In this document: one piece after another, positions 42,614 to 51,774 of the stretch
How the letters are laid out: every line of letters starts with the position of its first letter
How positions within the stretch are numbered: position 1 is the stretch's first letter
From: Rhodococcus phenolicus
GTDB taxonomy: Bacteria > Actinomycetota > Actinomycetes > Mycobacteriales > Mycobacteriaceae
DNA: 58,802 nt
Reading direction: 5' to 3'
Assembly: GCF_001646785.1 (NCBI RefSeq)
Contig: NZ_LRRH01000080.1
Coordinates: forward strand, 1 to 58,802
Notes under the pieces: generated by a model
What the model was told of the DNA's origin: nothing
Database searches by the model: none
The model's input: only the letters and a program-made list of their open reading frames with translations
Made by a program: the position numbers and the translations under genes

Positions 42614-43177
42614 ATGTCGCTGATCAACAAGCAGATCAAGCCCTTCACCGCGGAGGCCTTCAAGGACGGCGCCTTCGTGACCGTGTCCGACGAGGACATC
42701 AAGGGCAAGTGGGCGATCTTCTTCTTCTACCCCGCCGACTTCACGTTCGTCTGCCCGACCGAGCTCGGTGACCTCGCGGATCACTACGAGGAGCTGCAGG
42801 GCCTGGGTGTCGAGGTCTTCTCCGTCTCGACCGACACGCACTTCACGCACAAGGCGTGGCACGGCTCGTCCGAGACCATCGGCAAGATCAAGTACGCCAT
42901 GATCGGCGACCCCACCCTCCAGATCAGCAGCGACTTCGAGGTCCTCCGCGAGAACCAGGGCCTCGCCGACCGCGGCACCTTCCTGGTCGACCCGGACGGC
43001 GTCGTCCAGTTCACCGAGGTCACCGCCGAGGGCATCGGCCGCAACGCCGCCGAGCTCGTCCGCAAGGTCAAGGCTGCTCAGTACGTCCGCAACCACCCGG
43101 GCGAGGTCTGCCCGGCCAAGTGGGAAGAGGGCGACGAGACCCTCGCTCCGTCGCTGGAGCTCGTCGGCAAGATCTGA
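42614..43177 (+). CDS. ahpC: peroxiredoxin, alkyl hydroperoxide reductase subunit C
   Basis: This 187-residue typical 2-Cys peroxiredoxin reduces H2O2, alkyl peroxides and peroxynitrite. The peroxidatic Cys47 is in [10 protein letters not shown] and the resolving Cys166 in [11 protein letters not shown]. Length and sequence match the AhpF-coupled bacterial type rather than the mycobacterial AhpD-coupled type, in agreement with the ahpF gene that follows. A strong hairpin separates the two genes. Codons are strongly C-ending, as in highly expressed genes. Confidence 0.95.
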   Translation: MSLINKQIKPFTAEAFKDGAFVTVSDEDIKGKWAIFFFYPADFTFVCPTELGDLADHYEELQGLGVEVFSVSTDTHFTHKAWHGSSETIGKIKYAMIGDPTLQISSDFEVLRENQGLADRGTFLVDPDGVVQFTEVTAEGIGRNAAELVRKVKAAQYVRNHPGEVCPAKWEEGDETLAPSLELVGKI

Positions 43178-43196
43178 TTCGCCGACGGAATCCGTT

Positions 43197-43230
43197 CCGG
43201 TGGCACGGGGTCTCGGTCCCGTGCCACCGG
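43197..43230 (+). terminator. hairpin between ahpC and ahpF (attenuating terminator)
   Basis: CCGGTGGCACGGG (43197-43209) pairs perfectly with CCCGTGCCACCGG (43218-43230) over 13 bases around an eight-base loop, 20 bases after the ahpC stop. No U-run follows. It probably ends most transcripts or protects the ahpC 3' end, giving more AhpC than AhpF, with read-through to ahpF at 43324. Confidence 0.75.
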
Positions 43231-43323
43231 GCACCGTCCGGATCTCCCTCGGCTCGAGCTGAGAAGTTCGCCGACTCCCTTCCCTCACAAGTCACAGTTC
43301 TTCCACGTCTGGAGTTGATCCTC

Positions 43324-44919
43324 ATGCTCGATGCCCCCCTCGCCAAGCAGCTCGAGTCCCTGCTCGAAAAGGTCACCCAGCCGATCGAGCTGGAGTCCTC
43401 CCTCGACGACCGCCCGAAGTCGAAGGAACTCGCCGATCTGCTCGACCAGATCGCCGGCATGTCCGACCTCGTCACCCACGTGCGCACCGGCAACGACCGC
43501 CGCCGCCCGTCCTTCGTCATCCGCCGCCTCGGTTCCGACATCGAGGTCCGGTTCGCCGGCATCCCGCTCGGCCACGAGTTCACCTCCCTCGTGCTCGCCC
43601 TGCTCCAGGTCGGCGGCCACCCGTCGAAGGAAGCCGCCGAGCTGCTCGACCAGGTGCGCAACCTCGACGGCGACCTGCACTTCGAGACGTACTTCTCGCT
43701 GTCGTGCCAGAACTGCCCGGACGTCGTGCAGGCATTGAACGTGATGAGCGTGGTCAACCCGCGCATCAAGCACACCGCGATCGAAGGATCCCTGTTCCAG
43801 GACGAGGTCGACGCTCGTCAGGTCATGGCCGTGCCGACCGTGTTCCTCAACGGTGAACCGTTCGGTTCCGGCCGCATGAACCTCGAGCAGATCGTCGGCA
43901 AGCTCGACACCGGATCCGCCGAGCGCACCGCCGCCGCGATCTCCGAGAAGGACCCCTTCGACGTCCTCGTCGTCGGTGGTGGACCGGCCGGCGCGACCGC
44001 CGCGATCTACGCCTCCCGCAAGGGAATTCGCACCGGTGTCGTATCCGAGCGGTTCGGCGGTCAAGTGCTCGACACCATGGCCATCGAGAACTTCTCCTCG
44101 GTTCCCTACACCGAGGGCCCGAAGTTCGCCGCCGAACTCGAGAACCACGTGCGCCAGTACGACGTCGACATCATGAACGTGCAGAACGCCGCGAAGCTGA
44201 TGCCCGCCACCAACGAGGGCGGTCTGGTCGAGATCGAACTCGAGAACGGCGCGCGACTGCTCTCGCGCAGCATCGTCCTGGCGACCGGCGCACGCTGGCG
44301 CGCAATGAACGTGCCCGGCGAGAACGAGTACCGCAACAAGGGCGTCACCTACTGCCCGCACTGCGACGGTCCGCTCTTCAAGGGCAAGCGCGTCGCCGTG
44401 ATCGGCGGCGGCAACTCCGGCGTCGAGGCGGCGATCGACCTCGCCGGTGTCGTCTCGCACGTCACGCTCATCGAGTTCGACTCGGTGCTGCGCGCCGACG
44501 AGGTGCTCCAGCGCAAGCTGCGCAGCCTGCCCAACGTGGACATCGTCGTCAGCGCCCTGACCACCGAGGTCCTCGGCGACGGTTCGAAGGTCACCGGTCT
44601 GGCCTACACCGACCGCACCACCGACGAGTCGCGCACCGTCGACCTGGACGGCGTGTTCGTCCAGATCGGTCTGCTGCCCAACACCGACTGGCTCTCCGGC
44701 ACCGTCGACCTCAGCCCGCGCGGCGAAATCGTCGTCGACGCGCACGGCCGCACCTCGGTGCCCGGTGTGTTCGCCGCCGGTGACTGCACGACGGTCCCGT
44801 TCAAGCAGATCATCGTCGCCGCCGGTGCGGGTGCGACAGCCGCGCTCAGCGCGTTCGACCACCTGATCCGCACGAGCAGCCCGGCCGAGGCCGACGAGAA
44901 GGTCGGCGCGACCGTCTGA
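43324..44919 (+). CDS. ahpF: alkyl hydroperoxide reductase subunit F
   Basis: This 531-residue flavoprotein regenerates AhpC from NADH. The N-terminal tandem thioredoxin-fold domain carries the CxxC C128/C131 (SCQNC); the thioredoxin-reductase-like core has FAD motif [15 protein letters not shown], a second redox pair C344/C347 (YCPHCDG), NAD motif [13 protein letters not shown] and terminal FAAGDCT. Length is normal for AhpF. ATG 43324 follows GGAGTTGATCCTC. The gene ends just before a strong terminator shared with the convergent CoA-transferase gene. Confidence 0.95.
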   Translation: MLDAPLAKQLESLLEKVTQPIELESSLDDRPKSKELADLLDQIAGMSDLVTHVRTGNDRRRPSFVIRRLGSDIEVRFAGIPLGHEFTSLVLALLQVGGHPSKEAAELLDQVRNLDGDLHFETYFSLSCQNCPDVVQALNVMSVVNPRIKHTAIEGSLFQDEVDARQVMAVPTVFLNGEPFGSGRMNLEQIVGKLDTGSAERTAAAISEKDPFDVLVVGGGPAGATAAIYASRKGIRTGVVSERFGGQVLDTMAIENFSSVPYTEGPKFAAELENHVRQYDVDIMNVQNAAKLMPATNEGGLVEIELENGARLLSRSIVLATGARWRAMNVPGENEYRNKGVTYCPHCDGPLFKGKRVAVIGGGNSGVEAAIDLAGVVSHVTLIEFDSVLRADEVLQRKLRSLPNVDIVVSALTTEVLGDGSKVTGLAYTDRTTDESRTVDLDGVFVQIGLLPNTDWLSGTVDLSPRGEIVVDAHGRTSVPGVFAAGDCTTVPFKQIIVAAGAGATAALSAFDHLIRTSSPAEADEKVGATV

Positions 44920-44938
44920 CGGTCGAACCGGAAACACT

Positions 44939-44967
44939 GTGGCCGCTGTCCTCCGGGCAGCGGCCAC
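44939..44967. terminator. bidirectional terminator after ahpF
   Basis: GTGGCCGCTG (44939-44948) pairs perfectly with CAGCGGCCAC (44958-44967) around a nine-base loop. It lies 20 bases after the ahpF stop and five bases before the stop of the convergent CoA-transferase gene, so it can serve both. Confidence 0.8.
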
Positions 44968-44972
44968 GGTTC

Positions 44973-46094
44973 TCATCCGAGCAGTGGTGGTGGGGTGCGG
45001 TACGTCGCGGGTGTGCTGCTCAGGCGGATCGGATTCGCGATCTGCCGTACCGGGGCACCCCTGCTCGGATCGTCGATCTCCACCACCGGTGCCAGGCCGA
45101 GACGTTCGGCCAGCGCGACCGCGTCGGCGATGTCGTTCAGGGGCCCGCACGGGACGCGCTCGGCGGTCAGTGCCTCGAACCAGGCATCTGCGGTGCGGGC
45201 CGACAATGCCTGCCCGAGGACCGTGACGAGGGTGTCGCGGTGGGCGACCCGCGCCGCGTTGGTGGAATACCGCGCGTCGGCCGGGAGGTCGACGAGACCG
45301 AGAACCTTGCACAGCGAACCGAATTGGCGGTCGTTGCCGACGGCGAGCACCAGCGGCCGGTCCGCCGTGGCGAACAACTCGTACGGCGCGATGCTCGGAT
45401 GCCGGTTGCCCATCGCTCGGGGCACCACCCCGGCCGACACGTAGCCGGAGGACTGATTCGCCAATGCCGACAACAGCGACGACAACAGATTCACCTCGAC
45501 GCGCTGCCCCTCGCCGGTGCGGTCCCGGTGCCGCAGCGCAGCCAGGATGCCCAGCGCCGCATGCATTCCGGTGATCACGTCGACGACGGCGACTCCCACC
45601 TTCGTGGGTGTTGCGGCGTCCGGGCCGGTGATGCTCATCAGTCCGCCAACAGCCTGGATCAGCAGGTCGTAGCCCGGCAGATTGTTGTGCCCACCGAATC
45701 CGGTGATCGAGCAGTACACGATGTCGGGATTGATCTGCCGAACCTGGCCGTAGCCGAGTCCGAGTCGCTCCATCGTGCCGGGTAGGAAGTTCTCGACCAC
45801 GACGTCGGCGCGTTCGACGAGACGACGTGCCTCGCTGAGCCCCTCCGGGGTCGCCAGGTCGAGTGACACCGATTTCTTGTTGCGGTTGACTCCGAGGAAG
45901 TAGGTGGACTCGTTGCCGACCCAGGGTGGTCCCCAATGACGGGTGTCGTCGCCGAACCCGGGGCGTTCGATCTTGACGACCTCGGCGCCGAGGTCGGCGA
46001 GCAGCATCGTCGCGTAGGGACCGGCGAGCACCCGACCGAAGTCTGCGATCACCAGCCCGTCCAGCGCCCCGGTCGCACTCCCCGTTTCGGTCAC
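44973..46094 (-). CDS. family III (CaiB/Frc) CoA-transferase, probably glutarate CoA-transferase
   Basis: This 373-residue enzyme is a family III CoA-transferase: GLVIADFGRVLAGPYATMLLADLGAEVVKIERP at the start, SLDLATPEG, and GYDLLIQAVGGLMSITG, whose Asp is the usual catalytic residue. The GTG start (46092-46094) overlaps the stop of the glutaryl-CoA dehydrogenase-like gene (GTGA). Since human SUGCT and bacterial homologues pair with that dehydrogenase, glutarate activation using succinyl-CoA is the most likely reaction. That is context-based. Confidence 0.82.
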   Translation of the reverse strand: MTETGSATGALDGLVIADFGRVLAGPYATMLLADLGAEVVKIERPGFGDDTRHWGPPWVGNESTYFLGVNRNKKSVSLDLATPEGLSEARRLVERADVVVENFLPGTMERLGLGYGQVRQINPDIVYCSITGFGGHNNLPGYDLLIQAVGGLMSITGPDAATPTKVGVAVVDVITGMHAALGILAALRHRDRTGEGQRVEVNLLSSLLSALANQSSGYVSAGVVPRAMGNRHPSIAPYELFATADRPLVLAVGNDRQFGSLCKVLGLVDLPADARYSTNAARVAHRDTLVTVLGQALSARTADAWFEALTAERVPCGPLNDIADAVALAERLGLAPVVEIDDPSRGAPVRQIANPIRLSSTPATYRTPPPLLG

Positions 46095-47278
46095 CGGAAT
46101 GCGGCCTCTCCGGTCAGGGCGTTGCCGATGGTCAGCTGGTGCACCTCGGAGGTGCCCTCGTAGGTGAGCACCGACTCGAGGTTGTTGGCGTGACGGATGA
46201 CCGGGTACTCGAGGGTGATCCCGTTGGCGCCGAGGATGGTCCGGCACTCGCGAGCGACGGCGATGGCCTCCCGCACGTTGTTGAGCTTGCCGAGGCTGAC
46301 CTGCTCGGGGGTGATCTCACCGCGGTCCTTGATGCGGCCGAGGTGGTAGGCGAGCAGGTGGCCCTTGCCGACCTCGAGGGCCATGTCGGCGATCTTGGCC
46401 TGGGTGAGCTGGTAGCCGGCGAGCGGCTTGTCGAACACCTCGCGGCTGCGGGCGTAGTCGACGGCGGTTTCGAGGCAGTCGCGGGCGGCGCCGATTGCAC
46501 CGAAGACGATGCCGAATCGGGCCTCCCCCAATGCGGTGAGCGGGCCCCGCAAGCCCTTGGCCAGCGGCAGCATCGCCGAGGCCGGCAGGCGCACTCCATC
46601 GAGGACGAGTTCGGATGTCACCGAGGCGCGCAGCGACAGCTTCGCGTGGATCTCCGGCGCTGAGAAGCCGGGGGTGTCGGTGGGGACGACGAACCCGCGG
46701 ATGCCCCGGGCGCCCTCGTCGAGATCGGTCTGCGCCCACACGACGGCGACGTCGGCGATCGATCCGTTGGTGATCCACATCTTGGTTCCGTTGAGGATCC
46801 AGTCGTCACCGTCGCGCTTGGCGTTGGTGCGCATCCCGGCGGGGTTGGACCCGAAGTCCGGTTCGGTCAGGCCGAAGCAGCCGATCGCCTCACCGGCGGC
46901 CATCCGCGGCAGCCACTGCTGCTTCTGCTCCTCGCTGCCCCAGTGGTGGATGGAGAACATCGCGAGTGAACCCTGCACGGAGACGAGGCTGCGGATGCCG
47001 GAGTCGACGGCCTCGAGTTCGAGGCAGGCCAGACCGTATGCGGTGGCGCTCATGCCGGCGCAGCCGTAACCGTCGAGGTGCATGCCCAGCACGCCCAGCT
47101 GCCCGAGTTCCTTGGCGAGCTCGCGGGCCGGGAGCTTCGCTTCCTCGAACCACTTGGCCACATGCGGGCGGATCCGCTCGTTCGCGAACTTGCGAACCGT
47201 ATTGCGGATTTCGATCTCCTCCGGTTCGAGGAGGGCGTCGAGGGCGAACAGCTGGGTCAAGGACTGGGGCTGGGACAT
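46091..47278 (-). CDS. gcdH: glutaryl-CoA dehydrogenase-like acyl-CoA dehydrogenase
   Basis: This 395-residue FAD enzyme matches the glutaryl-CoA dehydrogenase branch, which oxidises and decarboxylates glutaryl-CoA to crotonyl-CoA. Family features are CFGLTEPDFGSNPAGM, WITNGSIADVAVVWAQT and the C-terminal YEGTSEVHQLTIGNALTG with the catalytic Glu. The start at ATG 47276-47278 faces the divergent LacI gene. With the CoA-transferase it would form a two-gene glutarate (lysine-derived) degradation operon. Other short-chain acyl-CoAs are possible. Confidence 0.87.
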   Translation of the reverse strand: MSQPQSLTQLFALDALLEPEEIEIRNTVRKFANERIRPHVAKWFEEAKLPARELAKELGQLGVLGMHLDGYGCAGMSATAYGLACLELEAVDSGIRSLVSVQGSLAMFSIHHWGSEEQKQQWLPRMAAGEAIGCFGLTEPDFGSNPAGMRTNAKRDGDDWILNGTKMWITNGSIADVAVVWAQTDLDEGARGIRGFVVPTDTPGFSAPEIHAKLSLRASVTSELVLDGVRLPASAMLPLAKGLRGPLTALGEARFGIVFGAIGAARDCLETAVDYARSREVFDKPLAGYQLTQAKIADMALEVGKGHLLAYHLGRIKDRGEITPEQVSLGKLNNVREAIAVARECRTILGANGITLEYPVIRHANNLESVLTYEGTSEVHQLTIGNALTGEAAFR

Positions 47279-47323
47279 GTGGCTCTCCGAAGTTCGGGCT
47301 CGTCGTATGCAATCGATAGGAAG

Positions 47324-47341
47324 AACGTTCGCGAGAACGTT
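47324..47341. promoter_or_regulatory. LacI-type operator between gcdH and its regulator
   Basis: AACGTTC-GCGA-GAACGTT is a perfect 7+7 inverted repeat with a GC centre, the form of LacI/GalR-family operators. It lies 45 bases before the gcdH start and 79 before the LacI start, so one protein bound here could repress both transcripts. Confidence 0.7.
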
Positions 47342-47420
47342 TGCATCGCCTAGGCTAGGGGCGTGGTCGGGCATCGTCAACCCGGATCCGCACAGACGCG
47401 AGAGAGCTGGAGAAAACCGT

Positions 47421-48428
47421 ATGCCGCCCCCCGATCGAGCACCGACGCTCAAGGAGATCGCCGAACGAGCCGGCGTCCACGTCTCGACGGCGTCCAGGGT
47501 GCTGCGCCAGCCCGAACCCGTCGACGGCTGGTCGGCCTCGGCTCTCCGGGTGCGCGAGGTCGCCGAAGAGCTCGGCTACCAGCGCAACCTGTGGGCGGCG
47601 AGCCTGCGCACCCGCCGGACCACCACCCTCGGTGTGGTGATGCCGCGACTGACCGACGGGGTTGTCGCGACCACCTACCAAGGCATCGAGGAGGCGGCTA
47701 CCCGCGCCGGGTACTCGGTGCTGCTGTCGAGCCCGCCCGACGACCTCGATGCCCAGCGTCGCGCGATCGGATTGCTCGTCGGCCGACAGGTCGACGGTCT
47801 CCTGCTGAGCAGCCTGCACATCCCCGGCCGTCCGTTCGTGGATTCGCTCGCGCTCGGTCCGCTGCCGATCCTCACCGTCACCCGGCACGCCGACGCCGGG
47901 CTGCCGTTCGCCGGCGGCGACGACTACCGCGGCGGCACCCTCGCAGCCCGGCATCTGCTCGACCGCGGATATACGGATCTCGCGATCATCGCCGGCCCTG
48001 AGCATGCGAGCACGGCCCGCGACCGCACGAACGGGTTCCTCCGCACACTGGAGGACGCATCGATCGTGCTGCCTCCGGAGAGGATCGTACGGTCCGGGTT
48101 CGATGTCGCCGGCGGTGTCGAGGCCGGACGCGCCCTGCTCGACCGACCGGACCGGCCCCGGGCGGTCTTCACCGTCAGCGACACCATCGCGATCGGAGTG
48201 CTCGGAGTCGCCCGCGATCTGGGTCTGTCCGTCCCCGACGACCTTGCGGTGGTGGGCTACAACGACATTCCCATCGCCGCCCAGTTGCCCGTCGCGCTCA
48301 CGACTGTGCGGTCCCCGGCGTACGACATCGGCGCGGTCGCGGTGCGTTCGCTGCTCGACCTGCTGCGCGGTGCCGACGCCGAGACCGTGCGCCTGCCGGT
48401 CGAGCTGGTCTCGCGGGCGAGCACCTGA
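47421..48428 (+). CDS. LacI-family transcriptional regulator
   Basis: This 335-residue repressor has the LacI helix-turn-helix (TLKEIAERAGVHVSTASRVLRQPEPV, residues 8-34), a hinge helix near LGYQRNLWAASLRT, and a periplasmic-binding-like effector domain ending in DDLAVVGYNDIPIAAQLPVALTTVR. It is divergent from gcdH, with a perfect dyad between them. Effector candidates are glutarate or glutaryl-CoA if the operon is assigned correctly. Its TGA directly abuts the stop of the convergent hydrolase gene (ACCTGATCAGGT). Confidence 0.88.
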   Translation: MPPPDRAPTLKEIAERAGVHVSTASRVLRQPEPVDGWSASALRVREVAEELGYQRNLWAASLRTRRTTTLGVVMPRLTDGVVATTYQGIEEAATRAGYSVLLSSPPDDLDAQRRAIGLLVGRQVDGLLLSSLHIPGRPFVDSLALGPLPILTVTRHADAGLPFAGGDDYRGGTLAARHLLDRGYTDLAIIAGPEHASTARDRTNGFLRTLEDASIVLPPERIVRSGFDVAGGVEAGRALLDRPDRPRAVFTVSDTIAIGVLGVARDLGLSVPDDLAVVGYNDIPIAAQLPVALTTVRSPAYDIGAVAVRSLLDLLRGADAETVRLPVELVSRAST

Positions 48429-49193
48429 TCAGGTCGCGGACGCGACCTCCGGTCCGGTCCTGCCTGCGACACGGTCGGCGAAGCCGGTGAGCGCCTCGGC
48501 GAGTTCGTCGCGGGCCGACAGCTGGGGCGCGTGATCGCTGACGACCGTGACGACCTGCGCTCCAGGCACCAGGCGCTGCATCTCGCGTTGTGTGACGAGC
48601 GGAACCGAACGGTCCAGTGTCGCTTCGACATACAGGCGCGGTACGGATCCGAAGCGCCGGTCGGTCCAGGTCGGCGCCATCAGCCGCGCCGTTTCGAGTT
48701 GCGGTACGAGGCGGCGGGCCGCGCCGATCGCATCGGCGACCGTCGCTTCGTGGAAGAACACCGCCGCGCCCGCTTCCGGTGGCACCACCGTGCCGCGGCC
48801 GTCCGCGGTCGGCCGCAGCCACGCCGAGATACCTACGGGTGCAGCCAATCCGAGGCTGTCGCACAGTATCCCGAAATCCGTACCCGACGGCAGCATCATG
48901 CCGGCAACGTAGGCGACCCCCGCGACCTTCTCGGTCATCATCTCGGCGACCCGGGTGACGACGATACCGCCACCGGAATGCCCGACGAGCACGACCGGCT
49001 CCCCGAGGCCCCGAATGTGGTCGGCGACATGGGCCGCGACGTCGTCGAGCGTGATGTCGTCGTCGCCCCACGAGCCGGCGCCCGGCAGCGCCGGCGCGTG
49101 CGGAACGTGTCCCGCGGCGCGCAGCGGCCCGAGCATCGTGTCCCACACCCAGGGCCCGGCCCACGCGCCGTGCACCAGAACGACATGGCTCAC
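48429..49193 (-). CDS. alpha/beta hydrolase
   Basis: This 254-residue hydrolase has the nucleophile elbow VGHSGGGIVV, the oxyanion-hole LVHGAWAGPWVW and a C-terminal SDHAPQLS histidine, which place it with the EstC/plant methylesterase-hydroxynitrile lyase-like group. Its start overlaps the stop of the 2-oxoglutarate oxygenase gene (ATGA), so it is the last gene of the operon after the nucleobase permease. It may hydrolyse an ester or amide made in that pathway; the substrate is unknown. Confidence 0.8.
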   Translation of the reverse strand: MSHVVLVHGAWAGPWVWDTMLGPLRAAGHVPHAPALPGAGSWGDDDITLDDVAAHVADHIRGLGEPVVLVGHSGGGIVVTRVAEMMTEKVAGVAYVAGMMLPSGTDFGILCDSLGLAAPVGISAWLRPTADGRGTVVPPEAGAAVFFHEATVADAIGAARRLVPQLETARLMAPTWTDRRFGSVPRLYVEATLDRSVPLVTQREMQRLVPGAQVVTVVSDHAPQLSARDELAEALTGFADRVAGRTGPEVASAT

Positions 49194-50254
49194 GGCGCCA
49201 CCGCATTCCCCGCAGCGGCCAGCACCCGTGCCGCTTCACGGACCGCCGCGGTGTTCGCCTTTCCGTGCCGGGAGCCGGCCAGCTTGGCCTTGATGTGGTC
49301 GCGGACGGTGATCGGCTCGTATGCGTCGGCGTCCGCATCGACGAAAGCGGAAAGGGTCGCAACGACCGCGTCGACGTTGCCGTCGTGGAAGAACGCGGCG
49401 GAGCGGCGGCGCACGATGGTGCCGTCGACGATCGGCGGTTTGACGCGGTGCAGTGTCGACATCCACCGGTCGTTGGTCAGTCGGGCGGTGAGGTCTCCGA
49501 GGTTGACCAGCAGTGCGCCCTGACGTGGGGCGACATCGTGCCACATCCCGTCGCCGCCGAGTACCTGCAGACCGGCCACGTCGTCGGCCCACAGGACGGT
49601 GACGATACCGAAATCGGTGTGCTCACCCATTCCCACGAGGTCCCCGTCGAGGGTGACCGTGCCCTCGGGCAGCGCATAGTTGTTCATCCGCAGCACGTCG
49701 ATGGAGTGATCGGTGAGAGCATCGAAGAAACCCGGGGCCTGGCCGAGCGCATCGGCGAAGATGCGTGTCAGGGTGCGTGCGACGCGGGACGCCTCGGCGA
49801 AGTACCGCTGCACGCGGGGCTCGAACCCGTCGACGGCGGGCCACAGGTTGAGGCCGTAGTCGGATTCGGAGAGGGCCAGTTCGGGGAACGAGCGGGCTTC
49901 GACACCGACGTTGAACGCCTCGAAGAAGTCGTTCATGCGGCTCGCGGATTCGACACCGAGGCTCAGCGACAGCGACTCGCTCTTCGGTGGGCTGTATCCG
50001 CGGTTGGCTCCCTGCACCCGGTAGGACTTCTTGTCGCCGAGCGGAAGAGCGAAGAACTCGTCCATCGCGCCGGTGAGCCCGCCGACGACGTCCGCGGATA
50101 TCCCGTGCCCGACGATCTGGATGAAACCCACCCTTCGGCAGGCATCGTCGACCTGCCCGGCGACGAGCCTCCGTTCGTCCTCCGTGCCCGTTGTCACGTA
50201 GGGGGAGATGTCGATGGTCGGGACCTCGAAGGGGTCACGCGGTGGCGGGTTCAT
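49190..50254 (-). CDS. 2-oxoglutarate/Fe(II)-dependent oxygenase (isopenicillin N synthase-like)
   Basis: This 354-residue oxygenase has the DIOX_N start (VPTIDISPYVTTG) and the iron-binding triad: His and Asp in MGEHTDFG and the distal His in STLHRVKPP, plus the 2-oxoglutarate-binding Arg-x-Ser in RRRSAAFF. It would hydroxylate a small molecule using O2 and 2-oxoglutarate. The start overlaps the 3' end of the NCS2 nucleobase permease by 20 bases, which points to an imported purine or pyrimidine; thymine 7-hydroxylase is a member of the same superfamily. Confidence 0.85.
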   Translation of the reverse strand: MNPPPRDPFEVPTIDISPYVTTGTEDERRLVAGQVDDACRRVGFIQIVGHGISADVVGGLTGAMDEFFALPLGDKKSYRVQGANRGYSPPKSESLSLSLGVESASRMNDFFEAFNVGVEARSFPELALSESDYGLNLWPAVDGFEPRVQRYFAEASRVARTLTRIFADALGQAPGFFDALTDHSIDVLRMNNYALPEGTVTLDGDLVGMGEHTDFGIVTVLWADDVAGLQVLGGDGMWHDVAPRQGALLVNLGDLTARLTNDRWMSTLHRVKPPIVDGTIVRRRSAAFFHDGNVDAVVATLSAFVDADADAYEPITVRDHIKAKLAGSRHGKANTAAVREAARVLAAAGNAVAP

Positions 50255-51662
50255 GCACGGCTCCTGGGCGGTTGGGGGGTCCGGCCGAGGTGACGGGGGC
50301 CGGTGTGCCGGGCTCGGTGCCGCCGGTGCCGGGACCGGCCGGCGCGACGGTCGCACGGGCGATGGTCCCGAGCCGAGTGTGGTTGAACAGCAGGTTGAGT
50401 CCGAACGCGGTGAGCGCGGCGAGGGTGATGCCGCTGCCGAGCAGGATCTGCGCGGACGACGGAAACTTCTCGAACATGCCCTCGGCGAGTTCGGGCATCA
50501 AACCGACGCCGACAGCGACCGCGGCGATCGTGGTGTTGATGCGGTCGGACAGATCCACCTTGCGAAGGGTGTTGATCCCGACGACGGCGACGGTGGCGAA
50601 CAGGATGAGCCCGACACCGCCGACGACCGGTTGCGGCAGACCGGCGACGACCGCGCCGACCTTGGGGAGAGCGCCGAGCAACACCAGGATCACACCGCTG
50701 GTCGCGGTGACGTAGCGACTGTGGACGCGGGTGGTGGCGACCGCGCCGACGTTCTGGGTGAAGACGGTGTCGACGAACGCGTTGAAGACACCACCGAGGA
50801 CGGCGGACAGGCCGTCGCCGGCGAGACCACGGGCGATGTCCCCCCTGCCGACCGGCTTGCCGGTGATCTCGGCGACCGCGAGCATGCTCGCGGTCGATTC
50901 GGCGAAGACGACCGCGACGACGATGCTCATGGCGACCACGGCGGTGATCGGGAATTCGGGGGCACCGAAGTGGAACGGGGCGGGGATCCCGATCCAGGCA
51001 CTTCCGGCGACGCCTCCGAGGTCGATCAGGCCCATGGGCAGCGCGATGATCGTGCCCGCGACCAACGCCACGAGCACACCGAGCTGGGACCAGATTCCGC
51101 GGCCGAGGCAGATGAAGCCGATCGCGACGGCCATGACGGTGACGGCGAGCGCGATGTGCGACGGCGAGGCGAAGGTCGGGGAAGACGGGTCGTTGCCGAT
51201 GATCAGGCCGCCCGCGACACCGATCAGCGAGATGCCGACGACGGTGAGGACCGCGCCGGTGACCAGGGGCGGGAAGAACCGGATGATCTTGGCGAACGGA
51301 TACGCCAGCGCGAGACCGACGATGCCGCCGACGAGCATCGAGCCGTACACGGCCTGAAGTCCGTATTCGTTCGCGATGAGGATCATGGGGGTCAGGCCGG
51401 CGAACGTCGCGCCGCACACGATCGGCAGCCGCACGCCCATGAGTTTGCCGACGCCGAGGCTCTGCACGATCGTGATCACGCCGGCGATCAGCAGGTCCGC
51501 GCTGATGAGCATCGCGATGGTCTCGCGATCGAGTCCTACGGCGGCGCCGAACACCAGGGGCACCGTGATGCACCCGGTGTACATGATCAGGACGTGCTGG
51601 ATGCCGAACGCGAGTTGTCGCAGGAACGGCAACGGGGTGTCGACGGGATGTGCTGTGGCCAT
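50235..51662 (-). CDS. NCS2-family xanthine/uracil/urate permease
   Basis: This 475-residue permease has about 12-14 membrane segments and NCS2 signatures such as FGIQHVLIMYTGCITVPLVFG near the start and VFAESTASMLAVAEITGKPVGRGDIARGLAGDGLSAVLGG, with the conserved Glu. It imports a nucleobase with protons. Within this purine-degrading region xanthine or urate are the likely cargo. I chose ATG 51662, preceded by TTGGAG; an in-frame TTG further up is weaker. It leads an operon with the oxygenase and hydrolase, 112 bases after the allantoicase gene. Confidence 0.88.
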   Translation of the reverse strand: MATAHPVDTPLPFLRQLAFGIQHVLIMYTGCITVPLVFGAAVGLDRETIAMLISADLLIAGVITIVQSLGVGKLMGVRLPIVCGATFAGLTPMILIANEYGLQAVYGSMLVGGIVGLALAYPFAKIIRFFPPLVTGAVLTVVGISLIGVAGGLIIGNDPSSPTFASPSHIALAVTVMAVAIGFICLGRGIWSQLGVLVALVAGTIIALPMGLIDLGGVAGSAWIGIPAPFHFGAPEFPITAVVAMSIVVAVVFAESTASMLAVAEITGKPVGRGDIARGLAGDGLSAVLGGVFNAFVDTVFTQNVGAVATTRVHSRYVTATSGVILVLLGALPKVGAVVAGLPQPVVGGVGLILFATVAVVGINTLRKVDLSDRINTTIAAVAVGVGLMPELAEGMFEKFPSSAQILLGSGITLAALTAFGLNLLFNHTRLGTIARATVAPAGPGTGGTEPGTPAPVTSAGPPNRPGAVHEPATA

Positions 51663-51774
51663 GGGAAACTCCAACCGAGCGGGAAATCCGTGTCCCTTGC
51701 AGTTCTATCGGTGCGGAATTACGGTTACGCGACCGGATGTTTCGTCCAGGTAATCGATGCTCGGCCGGAGCACG

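Noticed and set aside
43285-45936. Minus-strand open frame of nearly 900 codons antisense to ahpF and extending into the CoA-transferase gene
   Set aside because: It is a shadow of ahpF with Arg/Gly/Asp-rich composition and no domain, and it crosses a strong terminator.
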